NCBI GenBank assembly: GCA_963576565.1
Contig: OY755042.1
Span: 99,938,185-100,002,184 of the forward strand
Origin: Aspidapion aeneum
Taxonomy: Eukaryota > Arthropoda > Insecta > Coleoptera > Brentidae
Direction: 5' to 3'
DNA: 64,000 bases
Below, one piece after another: positions 1 through 10,265 of this stretch (position 1 is its first letter; every line of letters starts with the position of its first letter). Under the pieces are notes generated by a model. The model did not search any database and was not told the DNA's origin. It saw only the letters and a program-made list of their open reading frames with translations. Made by a program: the position numbers and the translations under genes.

Positions 1-540
1 TGTTTTGCAGCTTCACCAACTTTTTTTAAAGTTAAATTTATGTAGGAAGCTGCCAAAGTATCAGCAGAACAGGTAGTATCCCAAAATATTGGCCTTCCTC
101 TGGACCACGGTATCAGTGAAGGACCATCTGCCCTTTTACCATCAGATCTACATATACGACGAGGTTCTTAAATAGCTGGAATTTCAGGAGAAACTAGAGC
201 ACCTTTTATTATATCAATTAGACAACAGTGACAAGATCATCTACCAGCACTTTTTCGGCAAGAAAGGCCATGAAGCCCATCTGGAAGAACGATTTCAACG
301 CAAGAGCAGGTATGAGTCTCGCACACAGGTTGTCCAGTTCAAAGAGCGATAGAGATCCGAAAGCAAGTATCATCAAGAAGAGTGCCCAAAGAGGAAGTGG
401 GAAGGGCATTAAGCCAAACGTTACTTTCTTTTTCTCGAAGGGCAAGAGTTCGGGCCTTCTTTTCAGGATCACATGTATTGGTTAAAATTTTGTTTAAAAA
501 AAGTCACATAAATGTTCAACGAGATTTTTTTGCTTTAAAG
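1..540 (-). pseudogene. C-terminal fragment of a non-LTR retrotransposon-type protein
   Basis: Reading the minus strand from about 540 down to 1 gives one continuous frame broken only by stop codons. It contains CDPEKKARTLALRE, then SSLGTLLDDTCFRISIAL, then a Cys/His cluster (VCETHTCSC followed by GLHGLSC), SAGR, and further on CRSDGKRADG with IFWDTTC. I know this order from the region downstream of reverse transcriptase in many invertebrate mobile-element proteins. The CCHC cluster followed by a K-R-x-D then W-D pattern resembles a restriction-like endonuclease domain; that assignment is inference. Stops lie at the position of an expected Arg (CGA to TGA, compatible with CpG decay) and in the SAGR and PAI segments. 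The expected PD dipeptide reads AD. The protein runs off the window start. It is dead, and the RT itself is not in the window. Confidence 0.7.
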
Positions 541-1095
541 AATTTTATATTTTATTTTCGCAAAAGTTTGACCAATTATGACAAGCCTCAGAAGAACATA
601 AATCTGGTGAATTTTGGATAGTTAAGGGGGAGGAGCGATTTGGTCATATAAGATATCTACATCATTGTTTAAAGCAATAAAGGCAGGCAGACATAAAGAT
701 GAAATATCGCGAATTCCCTTGCCTTCAAATTTTAAAGGTAATTTACAAAAAGACCAAGCAGAAGAATCAAAATTGCAATTGGTAATAATGCTTTTCAAGT
801 GGAGTAAAATTGCCGGAAAAAAATGGGGGGCTGCTATGTTTTTTTTGTTAGTAAGAAAAAATATATTCCTAAAAATTTTTTGTACTGTTTTTTTATTAAA
901 AAAATCAAGAACGCGCCCAGCGCGTTGCAGGCACTGAGCATATACTTTGTTACCTCTAAAGCCGCAGAACGCGCGAGGCCCGTTTTGGTAATTTGCTTTA
1001 CAAAACTAATCTAAGAACATGGAGACAACTCACTAGTTTTGGCAACAAAAGAACTAATCTAGGAACATAGTCCTGGTTGGCGCTGTGAGGGACCA
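541..1095. other. No recognised gene
   Basis: AT-rich sequence with no coding pattern that I trust. Around 905-945 there is a short GC-rich palindromic patch (GCGCCCAGCGCGTTGC) that recurs in similar form near 1851-1880 (CGCGCCTGGCGCGTTGCC). A short tandem duplication, AACTAATCTAAGAACAT and variant, lies at 1003-1065. Confidence 0.4.
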
Positions 1096-1099
1096 CTTA

Positions 1100-1395
1100 G
1101 AAGCTTTGTTACCTTGATTTTGGACAGCAGTTGCCGTATCTTTCTTACCTGTTGGCCTGTTAGTGTAAACGGAGCAGGGGTAAATGAAGGTCTGTTTCAT
1201 CACCAAATTCGCCACTACTTTCACTACCCATCGTAAACTCAGAATCGCTTTCACCTTCGTTCACAAAAGGGTCAGGTTCTTGATCATCAGACTCCTCCAA
1301 TATTTGGCTTAGTTCCTCATCTGATAAAGGTTTGCCTTTCTACTGGTCATATCTACGTGTTTTTCTGGTAGGTTTGGATAATCCTGATGTTTCAG
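1100..1395 (-). pseudogene. Acidic N-terminal fragment, possibly piggyBac-like transposase
   Basis: The minus strand encodes a very acidic stretch: LSDEELSQILEESDD, then EPDPFVNEGESDSEF, then SESSGEFGDET. A DEEL...LEESD stretch followed by Asp/Glu/Ser-rich sequence is typical of the N-terminus of piggyBac-family transposases, but acidic low-complexity segments are weak evidence. An upstream ATG (minus strand, near 1350) reads MTSRKA and is one base out of frame with the acidic stretch, so the start has probably suffered a frameshift. No catalytic region follows: after about 1190 the frame hits stops. It could also be an unrelated acidic protein fragment. Confidence 0.35.
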
Positions 1396-1889
1396 GTGGA
1401 TTATTATCTTTTATAGTTTGTAAAACACAAATAACTAAAAAACATGACAACAGTAAATAACTTAAAAAACTGGCTCCTTCAACAAGCAAGTGCGATGTGC
1501 CACACAACGCACCTGGAGCACAGCCATTTTGGTCATCAGATCATAAAAATTACGCATTGTAACAAAAAAATACCAATTACTTTATGTGTCTCTAAGAAAA
1601 GAATAAAGGTACCACTTACCTTATTTTGATAAACATAATTTAAATGAATCTATAATTAAACACACCACTAAATCATAACTAAACACGTGGTTTACAATCC
1701 AAGACCAAGAAAGTATTGTTTGACACTGTCTAAATGATCCGGCTAGAAAAACTCAGCAAAACAACCGTGCCCTCTACTCTAGAGACATCTAAAGGTAAAT
1801 GTATGAAACACGCGCTAGGTGCGGCGATTGCACAGAGAGAAAACTGCAGAGACCGCGCCTGGCGCGTTGCCAATATACATAAGATATTA
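1396..1889. other. No recognised gene
   Basis: Nothing assignable. A GC-rich palindromic patch near 1851-1880 is followed directly by the MITE that starts at 1890. Confidence 0.4.
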
Positions 1890-2146
1890 GGGACTTATTG
1901 CAATGGTGCCAGGTACTAATTGTTCCGGGTACTATATTAACAGTTGTCTTCTTTTAAAATTAGGCCATTGTGTATTGTAAGAGCCGGAATTAATAGTGAC
2001 GCCACTATTAATGGAAAATAAACGACTGGATTTCTAAATTCGACTTTGGTATGTCAATTTTGAAAGAGCAACTGTCAGTTTTTAATGCGAAACTGTCAAT
2101 ATAGTGCCCCGCACAATTTGTGCCTAGGATTATTGCAATAAGTCCC
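1890..2146. mobile_element. MITE family A, copy 1
   Basis: The 257-bp unit starts GGGACTTATTGCAAT and ends ATTGCAATAAGTCCC, with TA on both sides, so a TA duplication is likely. Subterminal inverted motifs (gcactat, aactgtca) and a central AATTAATAGTG / CACTATTAAT pair mirror each other. Three more copies sit near 16411, 24614 and 53065. TA target and short TIRs suggest a Tc1/mariner-mobilised non-autonomous element; no transposase source is visible in the window. Confidence 0.85.
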
Positions 2147-2499
2147 TATTACTAATTTGTTTCGATACTAGTTTCATTTATTATTATTATAGCAAAGGAA
2201 TCTGTGGCTAACGCTTATTTTGCGGGTTAGCCCTGTACCCCCCTAGGATGCGCCCAAGCGGTATGTGATAATCTGATATTTTTTATTCTGTTAAGTACTT
2301 TGTAGGTGGTCGTTGGTATAGATTGGGTGTAACATCGATTTGTAACAATGCTTGATATCCTATACGTCTACCCTTCGTTAAAGCCTTTGTTAAAGGCAAA
2401 CTTTTTTTCTTTCTAACTCTATACGTGGGGAGAGATGGAGATTTGATTTAAATCATGAGTCGCCTTGTAGTTTATACCACGAGGCTAGCGCAAGAAGTA

Positions 2500-2565
2500 A
2501 GAAATGGATTCACGACTGATCTGATACCTTCCAAGCCCGTGAGCTCTTCCTAGGAAGTGAACTCC
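2500..2565. mobile_element. MITE family B, terminal fragment
   Basis: GATCTGATACCTTCC followed by AGCCCGTGAG matches the ends of the elements near 24128, 52209 and 61263. Only about 60 bp remain, and the palindromic element starting at 2569 follows directly. Confidence 0.55.
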
Positions 2566-2568
2566 ATT

Positions 2569-3780
2569 ATACTGGGTGGGCCAAAAAAAACCGGACAATT
2601 TGTTTTCATGATTACTTTTGAACTATACAATGGATTTTAATGGGACAAACTGCACCTGGCTGAGAATGGATCAGAGTTTTGACTAAATATATTTTTTTGT
2701 CCGCCTTCGCAAAATCCAAGATGGCGAACGAAATAAAATTGTACCCTTCAACGACGCTCGTTTATTCTTGTGTTGCGAACATGCTTTCATTCAAGAAAGC
2801 TCCATTTTTGCCACGCTGAACAAGGTACGACTCGGCAAAATCGGTTTAGTGGCTCTCAAAAAAATATTTTTGTTTCAACCATTGTTTTGCATATTATACG
2901 ATTGCCTTGCAAATCATGTCTGCATTTATTTCCTTATAAATTCACTACTACTGAACCGATTTTAATGAAGTAAAAACATCTTCGTTAAAATTGATTTCTT
3001 TTTAAAGATCATGATCAAAGTTTAGAGCCATCTTAAAATATAAATGGCGTGTTTATTCTTATTTTCCGAAAACGTTTTAGTTTTTTTTTAAATTTATAGA
3101 AAAGCGCTACTTTTTCCCATAAAACCCGACACAAATTAGTAAAATCGTTTTGATGGTTCTCAAAAAATCTATTTTTTTCAACCTATGTTTTAAAGATTAT
3201 ACGATTGCATTACCAATCCTGTCCGCATTTATTTCCTTTTAAATTCGTTATTACTAAACCAATTTTAGTGAAACAAAAAAATCATGGTTGAGAATTGATC
3301 TCTAAAGAACAATCAGTTTGCACTATGATGTTTTTTATTTGACTTTAATTGGTTCAGTAGTAATGAGTTTATAAAGAAACAGAATGCAGACAGGAATGGC
3401 AATGCAATCGTATAATTTGTAATAAAAATGGCGGATTTTGTGAGAACCACTTCACCGATTTTATTACTTTGTACCTTATTAAGCGGAAGAAAAGTAGTGC
3501 TTTTCTATAAATAACAAAAAAAACTAAAACATTGTCGGAAAATAAAAAGAAACGTGCCTCTTTCAAGGGTCAAGTATGATTCTGTCCGACATCTTAACTT
3601 TTAAGATGGCGGCAAATTTCGATTATAATCTTTAAAGAATAATCAATTTTCACTGTTATTTTTATTTCACTAAGATCGGTTCAGTAATAATGAGTTTATA
3701 AGGAAATGAATGCGGATAAGATTGACAATGCAATGGTATCATCTGTAAAACAATGGCTGAAACAAAAATAGATCGTTTGA
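2569..3780. mobile_element. Palindromic element family F, truncated copy
   Basis: It starts with GGGTGGGCC, an A run and CCGGACAA, the terminus seen complete at 18504-19283 and 55373-56863. The interior alternates forward and reverse versions of the same segments: 'gattgcc...cctgtctgcattt' type sequence on the left and its reverse complement near 3375-3420 and 3700-3760. The right terminus (CCGG, T run, GGCCCACCC) is absent, so the copy is truncated at about 3780. No coding capacity is evident. Confidence 0.75.
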
Positions 3781-3992
3781 TATCTTAGATTTCCTGCAGT
3801 GTTCTCCTGCGTTATTTTGCGGTGGCGCGATATTTTCAAGGTGGTACCAGAGTTCTGGCACCATGGAGTTTGCGGTATCACCTCTTTTAGCCTTTATAAA
3901 AAAGTGTTTTCATCACACAGTTTAGATTGATACGTTTAACAGTATGTCTCGAAGCCCTTAGGGTGTCCCAAATTAGATATTTTTAAGGGATT

Positions 3993-4157
3993 AGGAGCGG
4001 ATCTAGGAACTTTATTTGGGGGGGATATATCATAATAAATATTGCATCAAACTATTTTGCATAGTGACCAGGAGGTTTATTCTTATTCAAAACTAAATGT
4101 AGTCCGGGATTTGAGGGGTAAATTTCCCCTTTTTCCCCTCCCGCAGATCCGCGCCTG
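3993..4157. mobile_element. hAT-type MITE with 8-bp target duplication
   Basis: The left end reads AGGAGCGGATCTAGG and the right end GCAGATCCGCGCCTG, an imperfect inverted pair of the kind found on many hAT elements (CAGG-GCGGATC). It is flanked by AAGGGATT (3985-3992) and AAGGGTTT (4158-4165), an 8-bp duplication with one mismatch. Only 165 bp remain and there is no coding sequence. Confidence 0.75.
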
Positions 4158-4161
4158 AAGG

Positions 4162-4978
4162 GTTTCAGGTGTTTCCAGGAGCGAAAAAACTGACCCCCAC
4201 TTGCGAGCCTCAATGTTTAGGAGATAATTAAATGTGAAAATCGGCCCTTGATAGGGAGAGGGGTTTTTGAAAAGTCTGAAAGGTGTGCTGTAACATTTTT
4301 ATTAATGAATATTTAATTTTGGTGTAAATTGCTTTTTTCTAATTTATTTAATACAGAATTTCGCAGTTAAAATTAAATTACTTAGTTTTTGAGATTAAAG
4401 TTGATATTTTTCTTATAGATTGACACTTTTTTAGGATATTTGGAATAATCGTACAATTTCGTTTAAAACGTCGTGTCACATTTAATATTTTATTTTTTTA
4501 GATTTTTTAATGTTTTTTTTACTTGTTATTTTTTAATTAGGTACCTCTTTACTTGAACTAGTTTTTTAGTTTAATTATTTTAGAATAATTTAAACCCAGT
4601 AAAAGAAAGTAAAATCAAAACCTGATAATTGTCGCCGGTGAAATATAAAATAAAAATAATTTAAAAAATATGAACAATATAAATAAATAAAACGGTTATT
4701 TCCATAAAGAAATAACAATTCTATATATTATTTCAAAAAATAAAAGTTACAGAAGATATTTAATTTGGCAATTCGACCCTTTATAAAAAAATTAAAGAAA
4801 AGCAATTTACACCAAAATAAAAAAGTTAGAGGCTGCCTTCATAAATTCAGACCTTACAAGAACCCCTTGTAGCTCAAAAACATCATAATATTGTATTTAC
4901 CATTAATTTTCTCTTGAAAATCAAGATTCTAAAGCAGGGGTCAGTTTTTTGCAATCTCCTCTAGAAATACCTGAAACA
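4162..4978. mobile_element. Foldback element, 817 bp
   Basis: Long inverted arms: GTTTCAGGTGTTTCC with AAAAAACTGACCCCC near 4162-4200 is mirrored by GGGGTCAGTTTTTTG and ATACCTGAAAC at 4937-4978. An inner pair, TTTTGGTGTAAATTGC at about 4318, is mirrored by GCAATTTACACCAAAA at about 4803. The arms have diverged and the centre is AT-rich. Its left end lies within the right TSD of the hAT MITE, so the two insertions share a neighbourhood, but their order is not certain. Confidence 0.75.
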
Positions 4979-5411
4979 CTGAGGACACTCTGCATAGAAA
5001 AGCTCCACAGACTACAGCATATATTCAAGCTTAACACTTTGGCTGGAAAAAGAAGAAGGCCAATAATATTATTAACCAATTGTAAGTTAATAAGGATTTG
5101 TTCTGTACGTTTTTCAATCAAATAATAATTTGACAATGTAGTTTATAAAACGTTCATACTAAAAGCGAATTTAATTCGCTACTTTAGCGACTATATAGCG
5201 ACGATATAAGTTGGAACACTAAGGCGCAAGAACGAATTTCAGAAACCATTCCCTTCACTGATGAGCAAATATTTTTGACAAAATTGTTTATAAGGGGATG
5301 TTTTACTTTTAACACCATAGAAGAAACGATTTTTTTTGAGAGAATGCTGCATTCGCAAAGCACAAGGAAGCGAGTTTGTTTGGTCTTGCTCGCTGTAATG
5401 AAAACAGGGCT
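4979..5411. other. No recognised gene
   Basis: AT-rich spacer between the foldback and the piggyBac-like MITE; nothing identified. Confidence 0.4.
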
Positions 5412-5415
5412 TTAA

Positions 5416-6116
5416 CCCTTTCCAGACGACCGATGCACCTTATGCGACACCGAGGAAATGTGCCGCCAAGACGGCTGTCGCATATTGTCGACTGTATGTA
5501 TACTTTCTCCTGGACGACTGTCGGTTTAGATGCAACGCATATAATTTTTAGACTTGGTATACGCAGCTTCTGCGTCCATTGCATACTTCAACACTCAGGC
5601 AGCTGACGCATATGGTCGACACAGTCGATTATATGCGACATCCGGCCACCTTGCAAATCCAGTTGTGTATCGAGTGCAGCAGTACTTGTGTTTTTACGGC
5701 TTTCGCGCCAGTATGTATGTATGTATATTTTTGTTTTTTATTGGCTCTATTATTTAGAAGTGTTTGTTTTTGTCAATACATTCAGCGGTCTCAGACATTT
5801 AAAAAGGGAGGGGCATTTTAGATTTTTTGAACATGTATATAATAATATTTTTTATTACCAGAATGTGCCTCGCATATTTGGATTTCTCTGGACAAAAAGG
5901 GGGGAATTGCCTTTTCTGCCTCCCCTTGGGACCCCCACTGATACCTAACACTTAGACAAGAAAAAACATGGTTTTAATATTTAACTAACTACAGGGAAAC
6001 ACAACTTCGGAATAGTGTCGCACATAGTCGACAGTCGATAGCCGTCTGTACGGCACGGTCTAAATCTTCGTCCGTACGAAAAAAATTCTCGGGTGAGGCC
6101 GCCGTACAGGGAAGGG
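5416..6116. mobile_element. piggyBac-like MITE, TTAA-flanked
   Basis: TTAA at 5412-5415 precedes CCCTTTCC, and GGGAAGGG is followed by TTAA at 6117-6120. A TTAA target and ends starting CCCT are the hallmark of the piggyBac superfamily. The first and last ~100 bp are richer in G+C, with shared short motifs around tcgacagtc and tatgcgaca. Reading frames across it on both strands are shadows of these repeated motifs; no transposase motif is present. The element is 701 bp. Confidence 0.75.
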
Positions 6117-6120
6117 TTAA

Positions 6121-6484
6121 ACTAGGCAATGAACGAACTCGTTTAATCGTTTGCTATAATGTATTTTGCTAAGTTTGCTTTAATGAAAATGAGGCATCAG
6201 AGACAAGCAATCTGGTGATCTTTGCAAAACACAAAGGTTAATGTATTTTCCTTGAAGATGAATTCCATCTGATGAGCGGACAGTTAGCGGCAGGGGGTAA
6301 AAGTGTGAAAAAAGGGATGGCCAGTGATAAATTATGATTAAGTCATATTATTGCCATTCAGAGTCTCCTTTTTTTTATCAATAGCGCTAGAGGTTCAGAC
6401 CTTAATTGCTTTTGATTTTTAAGGCATTCTTTGTAGGAATGATTCACTGACTTATTGTCAAACCTAATTTAAACATTGTGTACC
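6121..6484. other. No recognised gene
   Basis: Spacer between the piggyBac-like MITE and the Jockey 3' end; nothing identified. Confidence 0.4.
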
Positions 6485-6920
6485 AATATATTTTTTATTT
6501 CTTATTTGTTAAACACACTTTGTTTATTGTGTTACAATCTAGTCAATAAGACTAATATGCAATTTTATTTTAAATAAATTTACTAGAAAAGTTAGATTTA
6601 ATCGTAGGGTACATTCAAGAGTTCTGCCCGCTTTGCTTCGTCTGTAACTCACAATAGGGTATTTGACAAACTTTAGAAAAGTGTTTAGAATGATATGATG
6701 TCCCTAATTTGCTACGCAAAATTATTAAAATAGTATATTTTATCATGAATACATTTAAAATCAATTTTTCTCATTTCCGATTTGAATTTGCCGCTACAAC
6801 GCACATTTCTAGCATAGCGTTGCAATGACGTCACAGCGCAGTAAACTCGCGGACAGATACACGGCATTCAAGTGTTTATTTGTTTTTGGTCTGTGTTTTT
6901 ACTGTTTTTTATGTAAAAAA

Positions 6921-7103
6921 ATGACCTATAAGTGGTGTGTAGTGCCTTAGTTTTCGAATACTAGCATAAAAACACCTGAAAAACTATTTATTCATATGCC
7001 TGCAGTCGTAAAAGAATGAAAAAAGTCTTTAGAACTTGCTCGATGAGAGCCAAGGGCCTTGTCTAATACATCTTCACTTTACATTTGTGAAGATCACTTT
7101 GAT
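6921..7103 (+). pseudogene. THAP zinc-finger exon, decayed
   Basis: THAP domains bind DNA through a C2CH zinc site and occur in P-element-type and other transposases as well as in host proteins. From the ATG at 6921 the frame reads KWCVVP, then a stop where the second Cys should lie two residues on, FSNTSIKTPEKLFIHMP, and near the end YICEDHFD. The final C-x2-H (CEDH) and the first Cys are visible. Stops replace the second-Cys neighbour (TAG), a Trp (TGA) and an Arg (TGA). The exon is followed at once by GTGAGT, a good splice donor, so the domain was probably a first coding exon. The sister copy at 59316-59496 keeps Cys, Trp and Arg at these places, which confirms the reading. Confidence 0.8.
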
Positions 7104-7234
7104 GTGAGTATAACTAAATTGTTTCTATTAATTTTTCTCACGTTGTCTATAATATATATAACTATTTCGTAAATGATGATGAATTTTTTGAGGTTATGTT
7201 TATTACAAGAGGTGAACAACTATAATAGGCAGAA

Positions 7235-7420
7235 AGGTGTACAGATTTTTAGGCGGTCCTAGGCAGTTATTAGGCAGGACTAGGAAGTACCTCTAAGTGC
7301 ACATGCAGGCTAAATGTAGGACTGAGCAGTGCATATGCAAGACTAGGCAGTGCATAGGCAGGACTAGGCAGTACCTACGCAGGACTATGCAGTGTAACCT
7401 ATGCAGTACCTCAAGTATTG
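7235..7420. repeat. Minisatellite inside the THAP element
   Basis: About eight degenerate copies of a ~20-bp unit, roughly GGCAGGACTAGGCAGTGCAT. The reverse complement of the same array occurs in the sister element at 59015-59175, so the array is part of the element, not a local expansion. Confidence 0.85.
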
Positions 7421-8330
7421 CTGGTCGTTGTATACTTTTTGCCTCACTGTCCTGCAATTTTTAATTGTTTCTTAATGCTTAAAATAATAATGATTGGGTA
7501 TTTAATTGAATCTATTGTAAGTGGCATATTAAACAAAAAAGCAAAACATATAACCTAACCTCAAAATCTAAATGAGTAAAAGTAGGCGAAGAATTTCATA
7601 AAAGAACTTTCAGTTATATACAAAACAACTCATCGAATACTTACATCAACATTTTAACGTTTCTAAATTCCGCAAAACAAAAATCACTGTTGTTGGCAAA
7701 GAAGCCTGCCACCATAAAGGAATGCAGCATTGGCAAGTTGGAGCTATCGGCTTTGGAGAATCCATGTTCCATTGAAAATATTTTTTATAAGCAAAACAGA
7801 AAATAAAATCTAATTTAGGACGATAATTGGCACTTTAAACCAAAGCAAACATTACCATCCATAAGAAAATAACACAGAAAATAGGTTCGTTTGAGGCGTT
7901 TACTGTTTTGTGACGTCACTCGCAGCTGACTGGTAGACCGCCTGTTTTGAATCACGTGGCTAATTGTTTTAATTCAATGAATTTATTTAATTAAAAGAAC
8001 TATGAATTTGAGAAAAAATTAAACAAAAAAGTTTGTTTTTCGCATTACCAAGACCTAAAGAGGTATCTTAAAATAAATATATATTTATTTTTTACTACTA
8101 TCAAACACCCTATTGTGTTGTGTGTATAGCATTATTTTGTTTTATAAAATTCATTTATTTTACTATAACCAAACGGCTTCACTCTTTTTAGTCTTCGAAC
8201 TAGCATAGTATTGTCTAGAAGCTGATTTGCTTCCACATTCACTTGTCGATAGAGTATATCGTCATGGCTTTTTGCGTACTTTTTTTTAGTCTCTGCTACG
8301 GTTTAGATTTTTAGGTCACGATGAAGGTGA

Positions 8331-8689
8331 CTATTGCGAAGGTACCAAGGTGCAAGCCAATGTTTCTTAAAACTTCATTACGAAATCTATGTAAAACTAG
8401 AATGTAACTCTTTTAGTACCACCCCATAGTTGAATATCATGCATAATATGTCATGATAAAACAGTAAGAAAAAACACGATAGTAAAAAAAAGTCAAAAAT
8501 ATAAAACCAAAGTTTTTGCTGTTTTTAACTGACACACTTCTTGGAGCAAGATTCAAAACTTGGCATTAACGCATGCGCATTTAAAAATCTTCAACAATCA
8601 TAAGCAAAAAATTCCCCAAAGATTTTAACAAAAGTTCCAAACTTATGTTAGAATTCTGTTCCTGATTGTGCTTCTCACTAATCAAAAAT
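8331..8689. other. No recognised gene
   Basis: Nothing assignable. Confidence 0.4.
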
Positions 8690-9010
8690 TTTAGCTAAAT
8701 GAGGCAAAATTTGAAAACCACGCTGCTGTGGTTCGTACAATATGATTTTTTAAATATTTTTTTTATCTCAAAAACTGCAAATCTGACATTAATTACGTTG
8801 AAACAAACTCGTTTCGCTATAGCTGCTGTAGTTTTCAAATTATGATTTTTTTGAAAATATTTGAACTCCCCCTTGTAGCCCTCACCCCAACTTAAATTTA
8901 ATGAACTTATCCACGGGTATAGCAAAAAATCGGTTTATTGGTTTTAAAGTAAGTTATGGGTGTTTCAAAGAGACAGACACCGTCACAAAATGTAGTAGTT
9001 TGTGGCCCAA
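8690..9010. repeat. Interspersed repeat family E, copy 1
   Basis: Shares a series of short blocks in the same order with 51170-51370: a CCCCCTTG block, AACCACGGGTA or ATCCACGGGTA, GGTGT, and ACAGACACC followed by TCACA. The family is unknown. The C-rich then CAGACAGA-type order is common in insect interspersed repeats. Confidence 0.5.
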
Positions 9011-9570
9011 ATAACTTATTTTGAGTGAAAATAAAAAGGTTTTTTTTTGACGATACCAATAGGCTCAAATTCCTATGTTATGGATAGCTGACAATCGAGC
9101 ATTACATTATATTTTTAAGTTGTAGGATTTTTTTTAAACCGAACTCTTACTTTACTTTATTGTTTGCAAATATTAAAGAGTGGGCTGAAGCACACCATTA
9201 GTCTTTTTACCAAAAGTTGGACTTAAACATGTTACCGGACTCATATCTACCATCTTTCCTGAAAAAAGGCACCATAAACCCACACCCACACGGAGATATT
9301 TGATATTTTACCGTAAAATAATTTCAAATGTCACATCTCGTTTTACAAAATAAAAAACGCGAAATCTACCTTTACATAAATTGATGGGAGTCCAAACCCA
9401 TTACCCATTTCCGAATTTTTCTTTTTGTATGACATTTAAAAAATGTTCGACATGTGTAAAACCAACGGAAACAACTGTCTATTGTCAAAATATTATAGAA
9501 AGAGATAGTCATTAAAATTATTTTTATTTTTATAATTTTCTTTTGTAATCATGGTTGTGCATAAAACATT
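9011..9570. other. No recognised gene
   Basis: Nothing assignable. Confidence 0.4.
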
Positions 9571-10131
9571 CCCAGATAGCAAGACACACACAAAATGACG
9601 TAATTTTTAGACGTTTTAAAGACGTCAGCAATATGACGTATTTGGAACCAAAACAGAACATCAGTGACCTATAAGATGACTTTTTTAAAACTATGAATAT
9701 ATGAAATATTCCCTGCAGTTGAGAACACTGAAGGAAACTTAGACCTGGAAGTCCTGGAACAGGTACAGATCAAAATAACCTAAACCTAGACTTAGACATC
9801 TCCACGTGGAAGCGAAAGAAGCCTCGAATTTGGCCTTTTTTAATATTTAATTTCTTTAATATACATACCCCCACATCTTGTATAAATCCGGTCAAGTACT
9901 GACTAGGGCACCATCTATGTAAGTATGAGTGTATGTCCCTCGGACAAAGTGTGCAGTGTGGGTAGTGACCAACATATGACTTGTTTAAGACGTGAAAAAC
10001 TACACGGCCAAAAGACGTCAAATAATTAACGCCTTAAAGACAACATTTTTTGGTAGATGACCTGCTGGTCATTCAAATGACCAGTTCTCGACGAAAAAAA
10101 GACGTCATTTGATGACCCCTTGCTACCTGGG
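9571..10131. mobile_element. TIR element, 561 bp
   Basis: Ends CCCAGATAGCAAG and CTTGCTACCTGGG are an inverted pair. Just inside both ends are repeated copies of GACGTCA-like motifs (AAATGACGTAA, AAGACGTCA, GATGACC) in inverted arrangement. No coding sequence was found. A target duplication is not obvious. Confidence 0.65.
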
Positions 10132-10139
10132 TTGTTTGC

Positions 10140-10265
10140 ATCTCTTTTATAAATTGTGTTTAATGATTGCCCCCGGCCGGCGCCGGCGGCGTGAAACCCT
10201 CGTCCAGCGGTTTGTACTTTTATTTCCACGATGGCGCCGATGCCGCGGGCGTAAAGAGCTTCCTT
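10140..10265. other. GC-rich, CpG-rich patch
   Basis: A stretch with GGCCGGCGCCGGCGG and further GATGGCGCCGATGCCG, sharply richer in G+C than its surroundings. Several overlapping frames are open on both strands, but none shows a known motif. It may be the end of a GC-rich-terminus element like those at 20188 and 31278, or a degraded exon. Confidence 0.35.

Larger units (their letters stand above)
6656..8111 (+). mobile_element. THAP-carrying DNA element, copy 1
   Basis: The element begins AGGGTATTTGACA and ends ATCAAACACCCT, each bordered by AT. The uninserted Jockey relative has a single AT at this point, so the likely target duplication is AT (2 bp). A second copy lies inverted at 58248-59754. 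It carries one THAP-like exon (6921-7103), a minisatellite (7235-7420) and a non-coding remainder; there is no transposase catalytic region in its 1,456 bp. I take it for an internally deleted, non-autonomous derivative of a larger element. I cannot place the superfamily with confidence. Confidence 0.75.
6485..8330 (-). pseudogene. Jockey-clade LINE, 3' end, split by a DNA element
   Basis: The segments 6485-6653 and 8114-8330 together match the reverse complement of the 3' part of the Jockey copy at about 12340-12690: first the C-terminal coding end (minus strand, including the stretch around ATTGTCTAGAAGC), then the 3' UTR with CTAGTCAATAAGACT. The copy is 5'-truncated at about 8330. It is interrupted in the 3' UTR by the THAP-carrying element at 6656-8111. 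Comparison with the uninterrupted copy (CTCACAATTGTG at about 12547, read in reverse) locates the insertion point to an AT dinucleotide. Confidence 0.8.

Noticed and set aside
5309..5948. Several overlapping 67-91-codon frames on both strands
   Set aside because: All lie on or next to the TTAA-flanked piggyBac-like MITE and follow its repeated motifs; no transposase residues.
6255..6290. Hammerhead-like CTGATGAG core
   Set aside because: No matching GAAA and stems of suitable length around it; Penelope-like elements often carry hammerheads, but none is supported here.
7235..7420. CRISPR-like regular array
   Set aside because: Units are degenerate and contiguous with no unique spacers, and the genome is eukaryotic; it is a minisatellite within a transposable element.
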